DNA of 47,598 nt from the NCBI GenBank assembly GCA_030770535.1, contig JASVEC010000119.1, positions 1 to 47,598 on the forward strand, written 5' to 3'. The notes beneath the pieces were generated by a model. The model was given only the letters and a program-made list of their open reading frames with translations, did no database searches and was not told the DNA's origin. This document shows, piece after piece, positions 22,533 to 34,109 of the stretch. Every line of letters starts with the position of its first letter. Position 1 is the stretch's first letter. Source of the DNA: Batkoa obscura. Taxonomy: Eukaryota > Entomophthoromycota > Entomophthoromycetes > Entomophthorales > Batkoaceae. Made by a program: the position numbers and the translations under genes.

Positions 22533-23235
22533 TTAAATATACTTTTGATTTCTATATAATAAACCTGTATCATGGTTATCGCCTGAAGCAACTTCAATAA
22601 CTTGGACAACCCAAACCTCATGGTCAGCCACTGGAAAAACATGTTTTACTTTACATAAGAAGGTAGCTAAAGACTTATTTAAATAGGGAATGCTGTCAAG
22701 CCAAGAAAAATGATTCTGGCTATCATCAAACTCACCATGACCTGGCTTTGAAAAAAACTGAGCAATTGATTTTTGGTTTGTTGTTAGAGTATTTATAGCA
22801 CAGTATTGAGTTTGGTGGAGTTGGGCTGAAAAATGGGAAGGTAGCTTTACATTAAAAGTCAATAGTATTGGATCCATAGACAGTGAAGTTACCGAATTTA
22901 CGGTTATTCCGGATATTGTTTTAGATTGGGATTGGGTAGTTATAACGTTTACTAGAATCAAAAGTCAGATAAAATTTACAAACTTAATTTATATTTACCT
23001 GGATTTGTTACTAAGCGTAAACTTTGTTTGACTTTATCTAAAAGTTCAATATCTTTTGTAGAATGTTGACTCTTTTGCTTTAAATGACTATCGAAATAAT
23101 TAAATAATTAAAAACTACAGTGTTTTGGTTTTACCTATACTTCATTTGATGTATCTTCCTAAACGATCCATTTGTTTGTTTATTACTTATTATAAGTTCA
23201 TTTTTAAAGTAATTTAATGTTTTTAATATTTTCAT
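22533..23235 (-). CDS. Flavin reductase-like FMN-binding protein
   Basis: Three exons on the minus strand (23235-23135, 23087-22999, 22951-22533) give 202 residues in phase. The hallmarks of the flavin reductase-like split-barrel domain are present: LRLVTNPVNVITT, SGITVNSVTSLSMDPILLTFNV, then a SKPGHGEFD stretch and VADHEVWVVQVIEVASG, where the conserved DH near the flavin site is expected. Family members reduce free FMN/FAD with NAD(P)H or serve as flavin-binding partners of monooxygenases. The first 45 residues are basic and poor in acids, consistent with (not proof of) a mitochondrial presequence. The gene converges with the Get2-like gene (163 bp apart) and diverges from the eIF3i gene. 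Confidence 0.85.
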
Positions 23236-23756
23236 TTTTAAAAATTAGTTTTTGATTAAAATTTAAAACTTTGAGTATTTAAGCTAATTGCGCAAATCCA
23301 GTCAATAAAATTATATGCTTAATAAGAAAAAACATCATAAACGAAACCCTTAATATATAAAGATTAATAGTATAAGAAATAGATATTAAGATTAGAAGTA
23401 GCTTTAATTTTACAAAGCATTAATTATGTAAAATATATTATCTAACAGCAGTAGACGTTTCAATTAAGAGAAAAACTAGACTGCTGTAGATTTATTTAAT
23501 AATTTTGTTTTAAAACAGCAAGAATCGTAAAAATGTTTTAATACACATCATCGGCCTATATTGATATATAAAAGATAAAACAACTTTTTCTTAATATTAT
23601 CAAACTTTTTTAACATAATTTATTAGGAAAAGTCAAATATAAAATTGGCACCCAAATTATCCCATATTTCAAAATGATTTTAAACGCAAATTTAAATCCA
23701 AATTTTTATTTAGTAATAAAATAGTAAGAACATTCAGAAGCTTTTTTTAAGTTAAA
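23236..23756. promoter_or_regulatory. Divergent intergenic region, flavin reductase / eIF3i
   Basis: This 521-bp AT-rich interval separates two genes reading away from each other, so it must hold both promoters. I cannot name a specific element. Confidence 0.5.
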
Positions 23757-25083
23757 ATGGTAATTTAACAAATAGACAACAAATATATAATTAAATAATG
23801 AATTTAGAGACCTATTCTTTTACAAGGGCATACTCGTCCACTTACACAAATCAAATACAATAGAGAGGGCGATTTACTCTTTACTGTCGCTAAGGACAAA
23901 GTAGCCAATGTGTGGTATGCACACAATGGAGAAAGGCTCGGAACTTATAATGGACATAATGGTTCTATATATACTATCGATGTGACAAGTAATACAAAAA
24001 TTGATATATTTTGATACAATATTAAATTGATTAGATGACACTACCTACTGTATTACAGGTTCTGGAGACAATACAGCCAAACTTTGGAAAGTAAGCGATG
24101 GAAAGTGTCTTTATACTTGGAATGAAAAGACAGCAGTTAAAAGATGTGAGTTTTCTTGCTCACAGGATAAAGTACTTTTTGTTACTGAGCAAAGAATGGG
24201 TTTCCCAGGTGGTGTTTCAATCTATAAGTTAGACTTTGAAAATCCTCAAAATAGTAATTAACTATCAGTTTTAAGTTATTTAAATTCTAAACGTTTTTGT
24301 TTAGCCTCACCTGTACCAATTAATGTAATTAAAAATGAGAAAGATTCTAAAAAGATTACAGTAGCCACTTGGGCTTGGTTCGATAAAAATCTTGTAGTAG
24401 GACACTTAGATGGCAGCGTTTCTTTAATTGATTGGGAGGTAAATTATTCTTTGTTTTAAAAAAAATAATTAATAGTTGTTAGACTGGAAAAGTGTTAAAC
24501 TCAATTAAACCACATGAAGAGCAAATCACTGATATTCAAATGTCAGAAGATAAGTCTTATTTTATTACAAGCTCAAAAGATAAAGAAGCTAAAGTAAGAA
24601 GATATTAAATTTGTTAACAATTAGTATTAATAAATATCAGATCTTTGAAACATCCACTTTAAAGATGTTAAAAAGTTATACTACAGACACTCCACTCAAT
24701 TCTGCCTCTATTACTCCAATTCAAGACTTTGTAAGTATAGATCAAAAGTAGTAAGTGAATTAATAAAATAACGCTATTGCTTTAGGTCATTGTTGGTGGT
24801 GGTCAAGAAGCTATGGATGTAACTACTACTTCTGCTAGAGCCGGTAAATTCGAGTGCCGATTCTACCATAAAATTTATAGTGAAGAAATGGGTAGACTTA
24901 AAGGCCATTTTGGACCTATCAATACCATTGCTGCTCAACCTACAGGAAAAGGGTAATTATGGATTTAAATAGTATCGCAATGATATTAAAGCTTAATTGT
25001 TATTTAGGTTTGCCAGTGGAGGAGAAGATGGTTATGTTCGACTTCATCAATTTGACAATGATTATTTTACTTTTAGAGTTTAA
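23757..25083 (+). CDS. TIF34: Translation initiation factor eIF3 subunit i (WD40, Tif34)
   Basis: Eight exons encode 326 residues, matching the usual family length of about 325-350. The N-terminus [18 protein letters not shown] and the sequence [13 protein letters not shown] are diagnostic of eIF3i, a seven-bladed WD40 subunit of the eIF3 complex that binds eIF3b and eIF3g and supports scanning. Blades end in [35 protein letters not shown] and so on, and the tail is [19 protein letters not shown]. The first coding exon is only the ATG (23757-23759): a 48-bp intron follows at once, and exon 2 opens with AGACCT (Arg-Pro). The remaining exons are 23808-23988, 24035-24253, 24305-24438, 24483-24593, 24641-24730, 24786-24952 and 25008-25083. 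Confidence 0.95.
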
Positions 25084-25811
25084 TAATAGTTAAAGAATGG
25101 AGATAGAAAAAATGAATTAAAACAAAGTAATAGTATACTTTACCTCCCTTAAAATTAAGTTTGTATTATAAATGTTTAAAGATAATTCTAGAATTAAACA
25201 TTTTGTAATTTGGATATTTTAATGTATTTTCTTTAGTGTATTTTCTTTAATGTTTTATTATTTTGAATAAATATTTTATATAAATATAACAATGCTCATT
25301 ATATTTATTTTCTATTTACATAATCGGAAACACTATGATTAGTTAGAAGGTATATATGGTAAATCGTACCAAATGTCTATATACTTTATTAATATTTAAG
25401 TATAAACCATGAGATTTAGATGATAAGTATTTATATGACCTTATGATAGTTATTAAAATAATTCAACTAAAAAGTAGACAATAGTTAATATGATAACAAA
25501 CATATGGGGATGTATTTTTTTGTCTGAGAACTTTACTAACAATCTTTCTGCTCAAATAGCGCTTAAAAAATGGAGAAAGTAATGAAACCAAAAAAAACAT
25601 CCCCATATCTTCCATTTATTTATAATTACTAAAAAAGGCGCTTCACTTACCTTCCATCACTCAATCAATTGGACATAGAATAAATTTAACCAATAGTAAG
25701 TTTCAACATTGTCATAAATAGCATTTTTAAATTTCGGTTGAGGTAACACTTTTTAATACTAATTAACTGTACAAACTGCGAGTGAGCTTTTTCAAAGCTA
25801 AAAGTATTAGA
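25084..25811. other. Intergenic region with one miniature element
   Basis: This contains the 3' flank of the eIF3i gene, a miniature element at 25506-25604 and the promoter side of the ABC transporter gene. No other feature is visible. Confidence 0.55.
25506..25604 (+). mobile_element. Miniature inverted-repeat element, copy 14
   Basis: This is a near-consensus copy with perfect ends GGGGATGT and ACATCCCC and ATAT on both sides (25502-25505, 25605-25608). It lies about 210 bp before the ABC transporter start codon. Confidence 0.95.
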
Positions 25812-28800
25812 ATGAAGGTTGTAACTACAGTGCTAATCATCTGTTTATTATTGCTCAATTTATTTGGAATATATGCAAGCTTAAATCAAGGTGGTGACAA
25901 TAAAGATGTTTTAATAAATGGCATAAAGGAAAAAAATAAGGAAGAGGCTCCAAAGATAATAGTGCCAAGGTCTAACAATAAGGTTCAAAGTAATAATGGA
26001 AATAGCTTAAATTCAAACAGCGAAGAATCGGAGGAAGATGAAGATATTGACCTTGTAGAGGAGTTTAAAGGATTGTTTTCGGATTTATTTAAAAATAAAA
26101 AAGTTCAAGATGTCAAGAAAAATTTTTTTGAAGAACAAAAAGAGGAAAAAAAGGGAGATAATGAAAGCCAGGAAGATTTCAAATTAAAAGGTTTGTTTGA
26201 TAAAGCAAAGTCACTGTTTGATGAAAGTGAGGATGATAAAGATAAAAAGGAGGATTTTAAGCTAAAGGATTTAGTCGATATGGCAAAATTAGTTTTGGAT
26301 GATGGTGAAGATAACGAAAGGAAAGATAAAGGAGATCTTTATTTGAAAAGCCTTTTTAATGTAGCTAAGTCAGTTTTAGATGACGATGAAGATAAAAGTG
26401 AGAAAGATCAAGAAGATTTCAGCCTCAAAAATTTATTTAGTATGGCAAAATTAGTTTTGGACGAAGATGAAGTCGAATCTAATGATAACAAACTAGAAGG
26501 CCTGAGTAATGAGCAACTTAGTTCTTTACTTTTTAAAAAGTTAAAAGAAAAGGTTAAAAAATTAGACTTGGATGGTAAAGATCCAAACAATACCAATAAA
26601 AATGAAGATAACAAAGCTAAAAATAGTATGGGAGGTAAAAATGAAGATCATATAGAAGATCCTATAGTTAAAAGCAGTAGTGATGGATCTGATCTGATAA
26701 ACGACGACTCTAGACTAGAAATAAATTCAAAGAAAATAACGACAGAAGCACAAATATCAAAAAAAGATGATTTAGAAAACCTTTTAAAAAAGTTTAAAAA
26801 CTTACATAGTTCACACTCAAAAACACCAAAACCAGAGCCTAATGCAAATCTTGCTAATGAAAAAGTAAATGATGGGACAAGTCTAAATGAAGAGGAGGAT
26901 CCCGGAGACTCAGATCAAAATACTGATGAAGATTTAATTGAAGAGTTAAAATATCTATTCACCAATAGTTCCCTACATAAAAAAGCAGGGGATTTAAAAG
27001 ATCAATATGTTTTAGCGCCTTGGAAAAGGTACAAAAAGATGATTGATGAAGTGGCAGTTGCAGTCAATGAAGCCTATAGTGAAATTGAAGAAGAGGAAGG
27101 AGAACTAGAGAGGGATAGACCAGAAGTCAAAGCAGATCTAAAAGCTCAAGCTCAAGCATTGTTCAATGTACCTATCAGCCAAAGTGATTTAGAGGGTTTG
27201 TATAATGTACAGAACGATGATACAAATGTAAATCCAGAACTAGGCCCAGACTCTGGTTCCTCAGCTGCTATGCTATCCGGAGTGTCACTTTCTGATGTGA
27301 TAATCGTTGAAAGATGTGAAGGTACATCGCCTCATATAAATAGCAATTGCTTTTGTACTAGGGTAAAACAATGGTCATGCCCAGCGGGGCATTTTTGCAT
27401 GGCACCTAATTTTGTGCAAAAATGCACAAAAGGATTTTATTGTCCGGCTGATACTTTTCAACCCTCCTTTTGTTGTGGCGGATATTATTGTCCAACCCCC
27501 AAAGAGATCAAATTATGCCCAAAAGGTCATTTTTGTCAGGAAGGCTCCATCGAGAAACGTAAATGTTACTTTGGTAAATGCCCAGAAGGATCAAAAACCA
27601 TTAGAAAGTACGAAATTTTTATCTTTTTTATCTTTTTCTTAGTGGTCGTTTGGATCGGATATTCGCTAAAAGAAAGGCAGTTGAAGTTTAAACGACTAGA
27701 GTATGATAGGAAGTTTGAGAACATTAGTAAAAATTCAAAAAGCATGCAGGTGTTCCAAAACTCTCCCGGTTTGAAAGTAGCAAAAGAAAAGGACTCAGTT
27801 CGATTTGAAATTAATTTTGAAAATTTAGGATTAAAGCTTCCTAATGGGATTGAAATTATGAAGGTAATTTTTATCATATTTATTTGTTATTTCGTAACTT
27901 TAGTTTTAGGGAGTAACTGGAAAATTAAGCTCTGGAAGGACATGTGCTATTATGGGTCCATCAGGTGCTGGTAAAACAACGTTTATTTCTTTGCTCACTG
28001 GAAAGGCCAAAAAAACAGAGGGCAAAATATTTATAAATGGAGAAGAAAAGAGTTTAGCTGCTTATCGTAAGCTTATTGGATTTGTACCTCAGGAAGATAT
28101 AATGTTACGTAAATTGAATGCAGAAGAGATCCTTACACATTCAGCTATGGTACGCCTACCAGCAGAATTAAGTGATGAGGAAAAGCATAATAAAGTATTA
28201 GAATATATTGAATATTTAGGGTTAAGACATGTTATGCATACGATTATTGGTGACGAGGAAGATAGAGGAATATCAGGCGGTCAAAGGAAGAGAGTGAATA
28301 TTGGAATGGAGTTGGTAGCTGACCCTGCCATTTTGTTTTTAGATGAGCCTACTTCTGGGCTTGATTCTTCCACTTCGGTCGAAGTATGTTCCCTATTAAA
28401 AAATATAGCTAGGGATAAGGGCTTGACTATTGCTGCAGTTATTCACTCTCCTTCACCTATTGCGTTTAACGAGTTTGACGATTTGTTACTTTTAGGTAAA
28501 GGTGGGAGAGTTATTTATCATGGAGCTATTATAGATGCAATAGATTATTTCGATTCAATAGGTTTTACTTGTCCTCCTTATTCCTCTCCATCTGACTACT
28601 ATATGGATGTGGCTACAGGAAAGATAATAAACTCCAAGATTGATGATTTTTCAATAACAGATCTTTATAGTCTATGGGAAGATTATGAACAAAGTAGAAA
28701 TGAAGGAGTGCCTTTTACTATTAAAAAAATGATAGAAATGAATCAAAAACTTTCCAATAATTACGGAGAAAACCATGAAGCATTATTTTCGCCTCTGGGA

Positions 28801-29952
28801 TCATCTATTTCAAGTGAGGATAGTTTAGTTAATATTAATGAATCTTATTTCAATGATACAAATGGGAAAGATAAAGAAGTTACATGTATGCAATCAACTT
28901 GTGAACCGGGATGGAGGTTGTTTTTGACAAATGTGATTTCCCCAGTATTACAGTATTTGGCTTTATTGTTTTTGGATATCCTAAGTTGGATAACTTCCGT
29001 TTTAACAGAGTTGGTTGAAACTATACTATCCCTTTATCAAACACTTAGAAATGGAGAAAAGGACCCAGTAAGAAACACTCCAGGATTTTTCAAAGTATTT
29101 GTATTGTGTTTAAACAGAGCTTTTATACAAATATTCCGACCTCCTCTTGGCTTTGTTTCGGATCAATTATTGCATTTTGGATGTGGTTTGTTTATTTCTA
29201 TTGCTGCTCAAAATTCAGTCTTTTTAGGTCCTTTACCGGATGTCATTTGCAATGTTACTGCTCTAATGTTACTTCCAAAATGTAAACGTCCAGTTATTGA
29301 CCAAGCTGCCCACATTGGTACTTTTCTTTCATGGGGTATTGGGTTTGCTGGCATTTCTGTTGGATCGGGGACATTTGGTAATGAGCGTACAGTGTATTGG
29401 AGAGAAGCCTCCTCGGGAATACCTACCTTTCCTTATTTTATAGCAAAATCACTTTCAGATATACCTAGAATACTCATTGCTTCTTTAATGTTTACATGTT
29501 CACTAATTGCAGTGTACCCCAACTCAAGTGATTTTTCACAGTTGCTTTGGATCGTAACTGCCTTATACTATTGGGGATTTTCAACGGGATACTTTATTTC
29601 TGCTTTAGTACGCAAGGAAAAAGCATCATTGGTGGGTGTAGTCGTAGCACTGTTTTGGGCGATTGCTTTTTCAGGAGTACAACCTACTTTACGACAAGTA
29701 CAAACTGAGTGGGGTCCAAATATCTTTTGGCTATTCAATTTTTCAGCGCCTCGATGGGCAATCGCTGCTTTTTATATAGTAGAAACAGAAGCAAAAGGGT
29801 ACATGGATCCAGAGAAAATCGGACAGAAATGGTTTGGGTATAGTGGGGATAGCTATGCTGGTAATCTGTTAATAGTGTTAGCCATTGGGTTTGTGTGGCA
29901 ACTGTTTGCCTTTTTGGCATTTAAGTTGGCGAATAGGGAAAAGATGCAGTAA
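25812..29952 (+). CDS. ABCG-family ABC transporter with long acidic, Cys-rich ectodomain
   Basis: Two exons (25812-27863, 27910-29952) encode 1364 residues. The ATG at 25812 is chosen because it opens a clear signal peptide (MKVVTTVLIICLLLLNLFGIYA). An acidic Lys/Glu-rich ectodomain of about 470 residues follows, with four tandem 26-27-residue repeats. Then comes a Cys-rich EGF-like block (residues about 500-586: CPAGHFC, CPADTF, CPKGHFC) and a membrane span near 601-620. The nucleotide-binding domain has Walker A GPSGAGKTT (about 700), Q-loop FVPQEDIM, signature ISGGQRKRVNIG (about 805), Walker B AILFLDEPTSGLDS (about 826) and H-loop VIHSPS. A C-terminal ABC2 membrane domain follows. The order NBD then TMD, with an N-terminal Cys-rich part, matches the yeast Adp1/plant ABCG28 group, half-size exporters thought to move lipids or other hydrophobic molecules. 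The substrate is unknown. Confidence 0.9.
26172..26492 (+). repeat. Four tandem 26-27-residue repeats in the ABC transporter ectodomain
   Basis: Units start at about residues 121, 147, 174 and 201 with consensus EDFxLKxLFxMAKxVLDDDED. Each reads as one amphipathic helix followed by an acidic linker. I do not know this repeat from other ABCG proteins. Confidence 0.85.
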
Positions 29953-30144
29953 ATAGTAAATAGCAAAGTTTTTAAGCAAATGTGGTGTTTATAAAAATCC
30001 ACTTTAACTTGAGAAATATCTAACTAGTTAATCTTTTTTATTATTAAATTTACACAAATTATTAACTTTTTATTATTTAATAAACTTAGAATAAAAATCC
30101 AATCATGCTATAAAAATAACTAATTTATAAAATTGACTTTTAAT

Positions 30145-32370
30145 CTAATTGTTGACGTCTTCTTGAGACATTAAAATTGCTAGTTTTAAAGCTTCTTCTT
30201 CACTCAAATCCAAAGCTTCAAACTCTTGTTCTAAGTTTAAGTTATTTGGCACTACACTAGGGGAGTTTTGGCTTGATAAAAATAAAGCGTATTCTAACAT
30301 CTCTTCTTCTGATAATGGAAGGTCTTGTAATTTCTTGACTTGATCATAAATCATGTCTTGGTGGTGTTTATCTTTTCTATGATCTCTTATAGACTCTTTA
30401 ATATCATAATGAGTAGAACCTAGGAACGAGAGTTAAATTTGTTAATAAAAGTGAGTAAAGTGGTATTACCTTTTGGTCCCGCTTTGGATAGTGGCTTTGA
30501 TCTATTGGCTGATAGTTGAGCTAAAACAAAATAAAAAATTAAGCTTATAATAATATAAATAACCTACTCAAGTGATTTCCAAAATGGAAAATAAAAATGT
30601 TTCCATGAATGGCAAAAATGACTTTAGTTGAATATAATTTTATAATTGTCACCTTGTAATTAACAATATCCAGGGGATGGTATCGTTTGTTTATAAAATT
30701 CCTATTTCAAATTTTAAACAAACTATGAGTATTACTATTGAAATAAAGCAAATTACCATAGTTTTATTTTACGAATTAGCCTCTTTGATGTGATATCCCA
30801 AATGTACATTAAAGCTAAACTTCCACTTTATATATAATTTAGTTTTATCTCTTATAGTTCAATTGTCTTACTCAAATCCAACAACTTTAACCGCGTCAAA
30901 TAGTACAGCATTTAAACTAGTAATAGAAGACGTACCTCGACTATGCCTTGGTTTATATGTTCTATTATAGTATTAAAAAAATAAGCTCAAAGTTGGAACT
31001 TTAATATCTACCTTGATTCTTCCATATCTACTATATTAAACATAGTGACCCCATTATCTCCTCTTCCAACAGCCAGTAAATCTGGGAACAAACTATTTGT
31101 ATTGCAACAAACAGCTTTAAATTGGAATTCATATCTTACCATAGCTAACGATACTATATTTAATTTAATGAGTTGATTTGTTGTACATATTAGTAAAGTT
31201 TCTTCGTCAAAGATCATCATCCCTAGCACAGGAGTGCCCAAGGTGGTCCTATGATAAGGGAGGAGCTTTTGTACCGGTTCTGTATGGTGCCATAAATAAA
31301 TCTCGTTGAGGTTATCTAATGCTATGGTATACTTTCCGCTTTGTAGTAAGCTAATGATGTTATTTTTAAGTCCTACAAATATTAAATTTTGCTGTAATAA
31401 ATATAATATAATAAAATATACCATTCAAGTTACACAACTTTGTTTTTGTTGTTAAGTCCCATTTTATAACTGACCCATCGATGGAACCACTTAGTAGAAT
31501 TATTTCGGTTCCTTTGCTATAAGATGTTAATGTAGTAACAGCAGATACATGGGAGCCAACTAATGGAAATAAATTGGTGTTGCCGCTCTCATAAAAATTG
31601 AAGGCCACTTCTCCAGACTCATAGCCTAGCATTATGATATCTCTGGAAATTCAACATATGTAATTTCTTTTAAAAATGAACTTACTTTGCTAGGTTTAAA
31701 CAAGTAGTTGTTCTCCTATTCGAACCAAAAGTCAGCTGCTTGATAAATTTACCAGTTTTTATGTCTATCAAGCTACTTGTGCCTAATTAATTTATAAATA
31801 AAAAGCAGTAATATAAACTTGTTATTTGATTTACCCTCAGATTGGTTACCGACTAGCATAGACTTTGGGTCGACTTCGGTTGGGATCAATTCCAAGTTAG
31901 TTATAAAATCCATCCTACTTCCAATCCTATCCGCCATACAACGATCATATTCCAAACTCCTATCCAATTTTTAATTATTGTTACCATTAATTTCATTTCA
32001 CTTACCTAATCATTTTAACCCTCTTAATAAACTCATATTTCCATGTTTCTGCAACTCTACTAATAACCAGTTAGTTGAAATAATTTAATACTAAAAGTAA
32101 TTACTATATTGGTAAACTTCCAAAGTTTTTGATAAAAGCTACTTGCCATACATAATCATCTTCCATCAGCTGGTTCCAAAATTTACACACTTGGGTTGCT
32201 ACGCTCTAAACCTTAGATTAAATTACGTTTCAATTATTGAAAAAGAAGCTTACCAATTCCTTTGGACTTAAAAATGAAAAGATATAAGCAAACAAGACGT
32301 TGGGTAACTTTTCGTTAATCTGATTTGGCACTTTTGGTGGCTTTAATCTGATTCCTTTGATTTTTTTCAT
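30145..32370 (-). CDS. UFO1: F-box protein with WD40-like region and two UIMs (Ufo1-like)
   Basis: About twelve exons on the minus strand encode roughly 560 residues. An F-box lies near the start (KLPNVLFAYIFSFLSPKEL, then VATQVCKFWNQLMEDDYVW), which would bind Skp1 in an SCF ubiquitin ligase. The middle is a WD40-like propeller: GSIDGSVIKWDLTTK, LAVGRGDNGVTMFNI, MYIWDITSKRLIRKIKLW. The C-terminus has two ubiquitin-interacting motifs, LSEEEMLEYALFLSSQ and LSEEEALKLAILMSQED, after a basic RDHRKDKHH stretch. This architecture is that of yeast Ufo1, the F-box protein that delivers Ho endonuclease for degradation with Ddi1. Yeast Ufo1 has three UIMs. Exons 1, 2 and the last are certain. The acceptor near 30820 is uncertain (an AAG rather than the nearby TTTAG keeps the frame). 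Confidence 0.82.
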
Positions 32371-32749
32371 TGTTGAATGATTTAATAAAAAACAGAGCTT
32401 TAATTTTGAGTTTTTTTAGTGACTTCAAGCTTATAAATATACATAGTTGACTAATTTTTTATTTTGCTGCGTGATATTATTTAGAAATCTATTTTTAAAA
32501 TACCAAAGACTAAGCTTCATACATATTAATAGTTAGGATCAAAGTTGCAACAAATTAAATTTTTAGTATTAAGTAGATTTGGTTACTTTATCAATCTTTG
32601 GTCATCTATTGGGGTACATTATATAGGATGCTATAAGCTCTGTCACAGTGATTTCCAATTGCTAAAAATATTTCTATAAAATTTCCTTTTTAATTGGCAA
32701 TTAATTTTAAATCCTTTTTAGTCCCAAAAAAACAAGTTTTCTTTTTTTA
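32371..32749. promoter_or_regulatory. Divergent intergenic region, Ufo1-like / Upf3
   Basis: These 379 bp separate two genes reading apart and must carry both promoters. I see only T- and A-rich tracts, no named site. Confidence 0.5.
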
Positions 32750-34109
32750 ATGAATGAACCTAAACCAATAACCAAGGGAAACTTGGGTGGGAATGGCGCT
32801 AAGCCAAGGAAGAAGCCAAGGGGCAAAAAAGGAAAAAGAGAAAAGGTGTTTCGAGATATTAATTTAGATAAAGAGTTGGAGGGTATAGAAAGCTTGAAAT
32901 TAAAATTGGTTGTTCGTCACTTACCTCCAACTTTACCACAAGCAATTTTCGAGCAAAGTATCAAGCAATGGTATACTGAAGAAAGAATCGGTTATTTTAA
33001 ATATTTTCCAGGGAAGGTCTATCAAAAGTAAGTTTCATATATTTATATGATTTTGATTTTGATCTTGATTTTGATTGCGTTTTAAGTTTCAACAAAAAGA
33101 ATACTAGCTCAAGAGCTTATATAAAGTTTAATGCTATAGAATTCTTGATTGAATTTTATAAATCCTACAATGGTCATAAATTTATCGATAGTAAAGGTAA
33201 GCAGTTTCTTTTACAAAGCTCCACTCTTATTAATTACTTTAGGTACTGAAAGCATTGCTTTAGTCGATTATGCTTTAAATCAAAAAGCCCCAAAGAATAT
33301 TCGAGAAGATAATAAAGTTGGCACCATTGAAACGGGTAATAAATTTTATACAACTTTAACTGTACATTTAAAGTCAATATTTAAGATCCGGAATACATTC
33401 GATTTTTAAACAAGCTAGAAAATAATGAAGACGAGGTTGAAGACACTAAGGCTAATGAAACTAGCCAAACCAACCCACAAGGTAAATAGTCGTAATAGTT
33501 AGAGTATATGCTAATAAAGTAGAAATTAAAGATGAAAAGGTGACTCCATTAATTGAGTACTTGAGATCAAAGACTGCTAGGTTTGATTCGCGCAAAAAAA
33601 ATCGTAATAAAGAAAACGAAGGTCAGAATGGGTCTAAGAATAATAGTAGCGGTAAAGAAAAAAACGGGTCAAATAAAGAAAAAATGACAAAGAAAAATAA
33701 AGAAGGGAATAAAGAACGTTTTAAAGGTAAACCCAATTCTGCAAAAAAGAAGTCTGAGCCATTTGGCAATAAACCAGTCCAAATATTAAAGGCTGTAAAA
33801 CCAAATCCCACTGAACATGAAGAGAAGCCAGGAAAGCCAAATAACACCTCTAATAATGGACCTAAGCCAAGTAATGCTTACAGCAACGTGCCTAAGCTAC
33901 ATAATACTTCTAATAATGGATCTAAGCCTAAGGAGAGTATTAATAACGGATCTAAGCCTAAAGAGGGCCTTAAAAACAAAGGAGAAACAAGCACTCCTCG
34001 TAAAGTATTCCTTGTGGAGAATGGCAAAATTGCGCCGGATGGTGGTAGTTCAAATAATAACCGATTTAAAGGTCAGCGTCATTATCGTAAACCCGAGAAT
34101 AAGACTTGA
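32750..34109 (+). CDS. UPF3: Nonsense-mediated decay factor Upf3 (Smg4/UPF3 domain)
   Basis: Five exons (32750-33027, 33087-33196, 33243-33335, 33386-33481, 33520-34109) give 388 residues in phase. After a basic N-terminus (GAKPRKKPRGKKGKREK) comes the RNP-like Smg4/UPF3 domain: KLVVRHLPPTLPQAIFEQSI, then SSRAYIKFNAIEFLIEFY, YNGHKFIDSKGTES, VDYALNQKAPK and GTIETDPEYIRFLNKLE. This domain binds Upf2, linking exon-junction marks or long 3'UTRs to Upf1 in mRNA surveillance. The C-terminal half is Lys/Asn/Ser/Gly-rich and probably disordered, with repeats of NNGSKPKE type. The intron after residue 92 contains a TTTTGATC/TTTTGATT mini-repeat. Confidence 0.93.

Noticed and set aside
25782-25811. Upstream extension of the ABC transporter (GTG at 25782)
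   Set aside because: The ATG at 25812 begins a good signal peptide, and nuclear genes rarely start at GTG.
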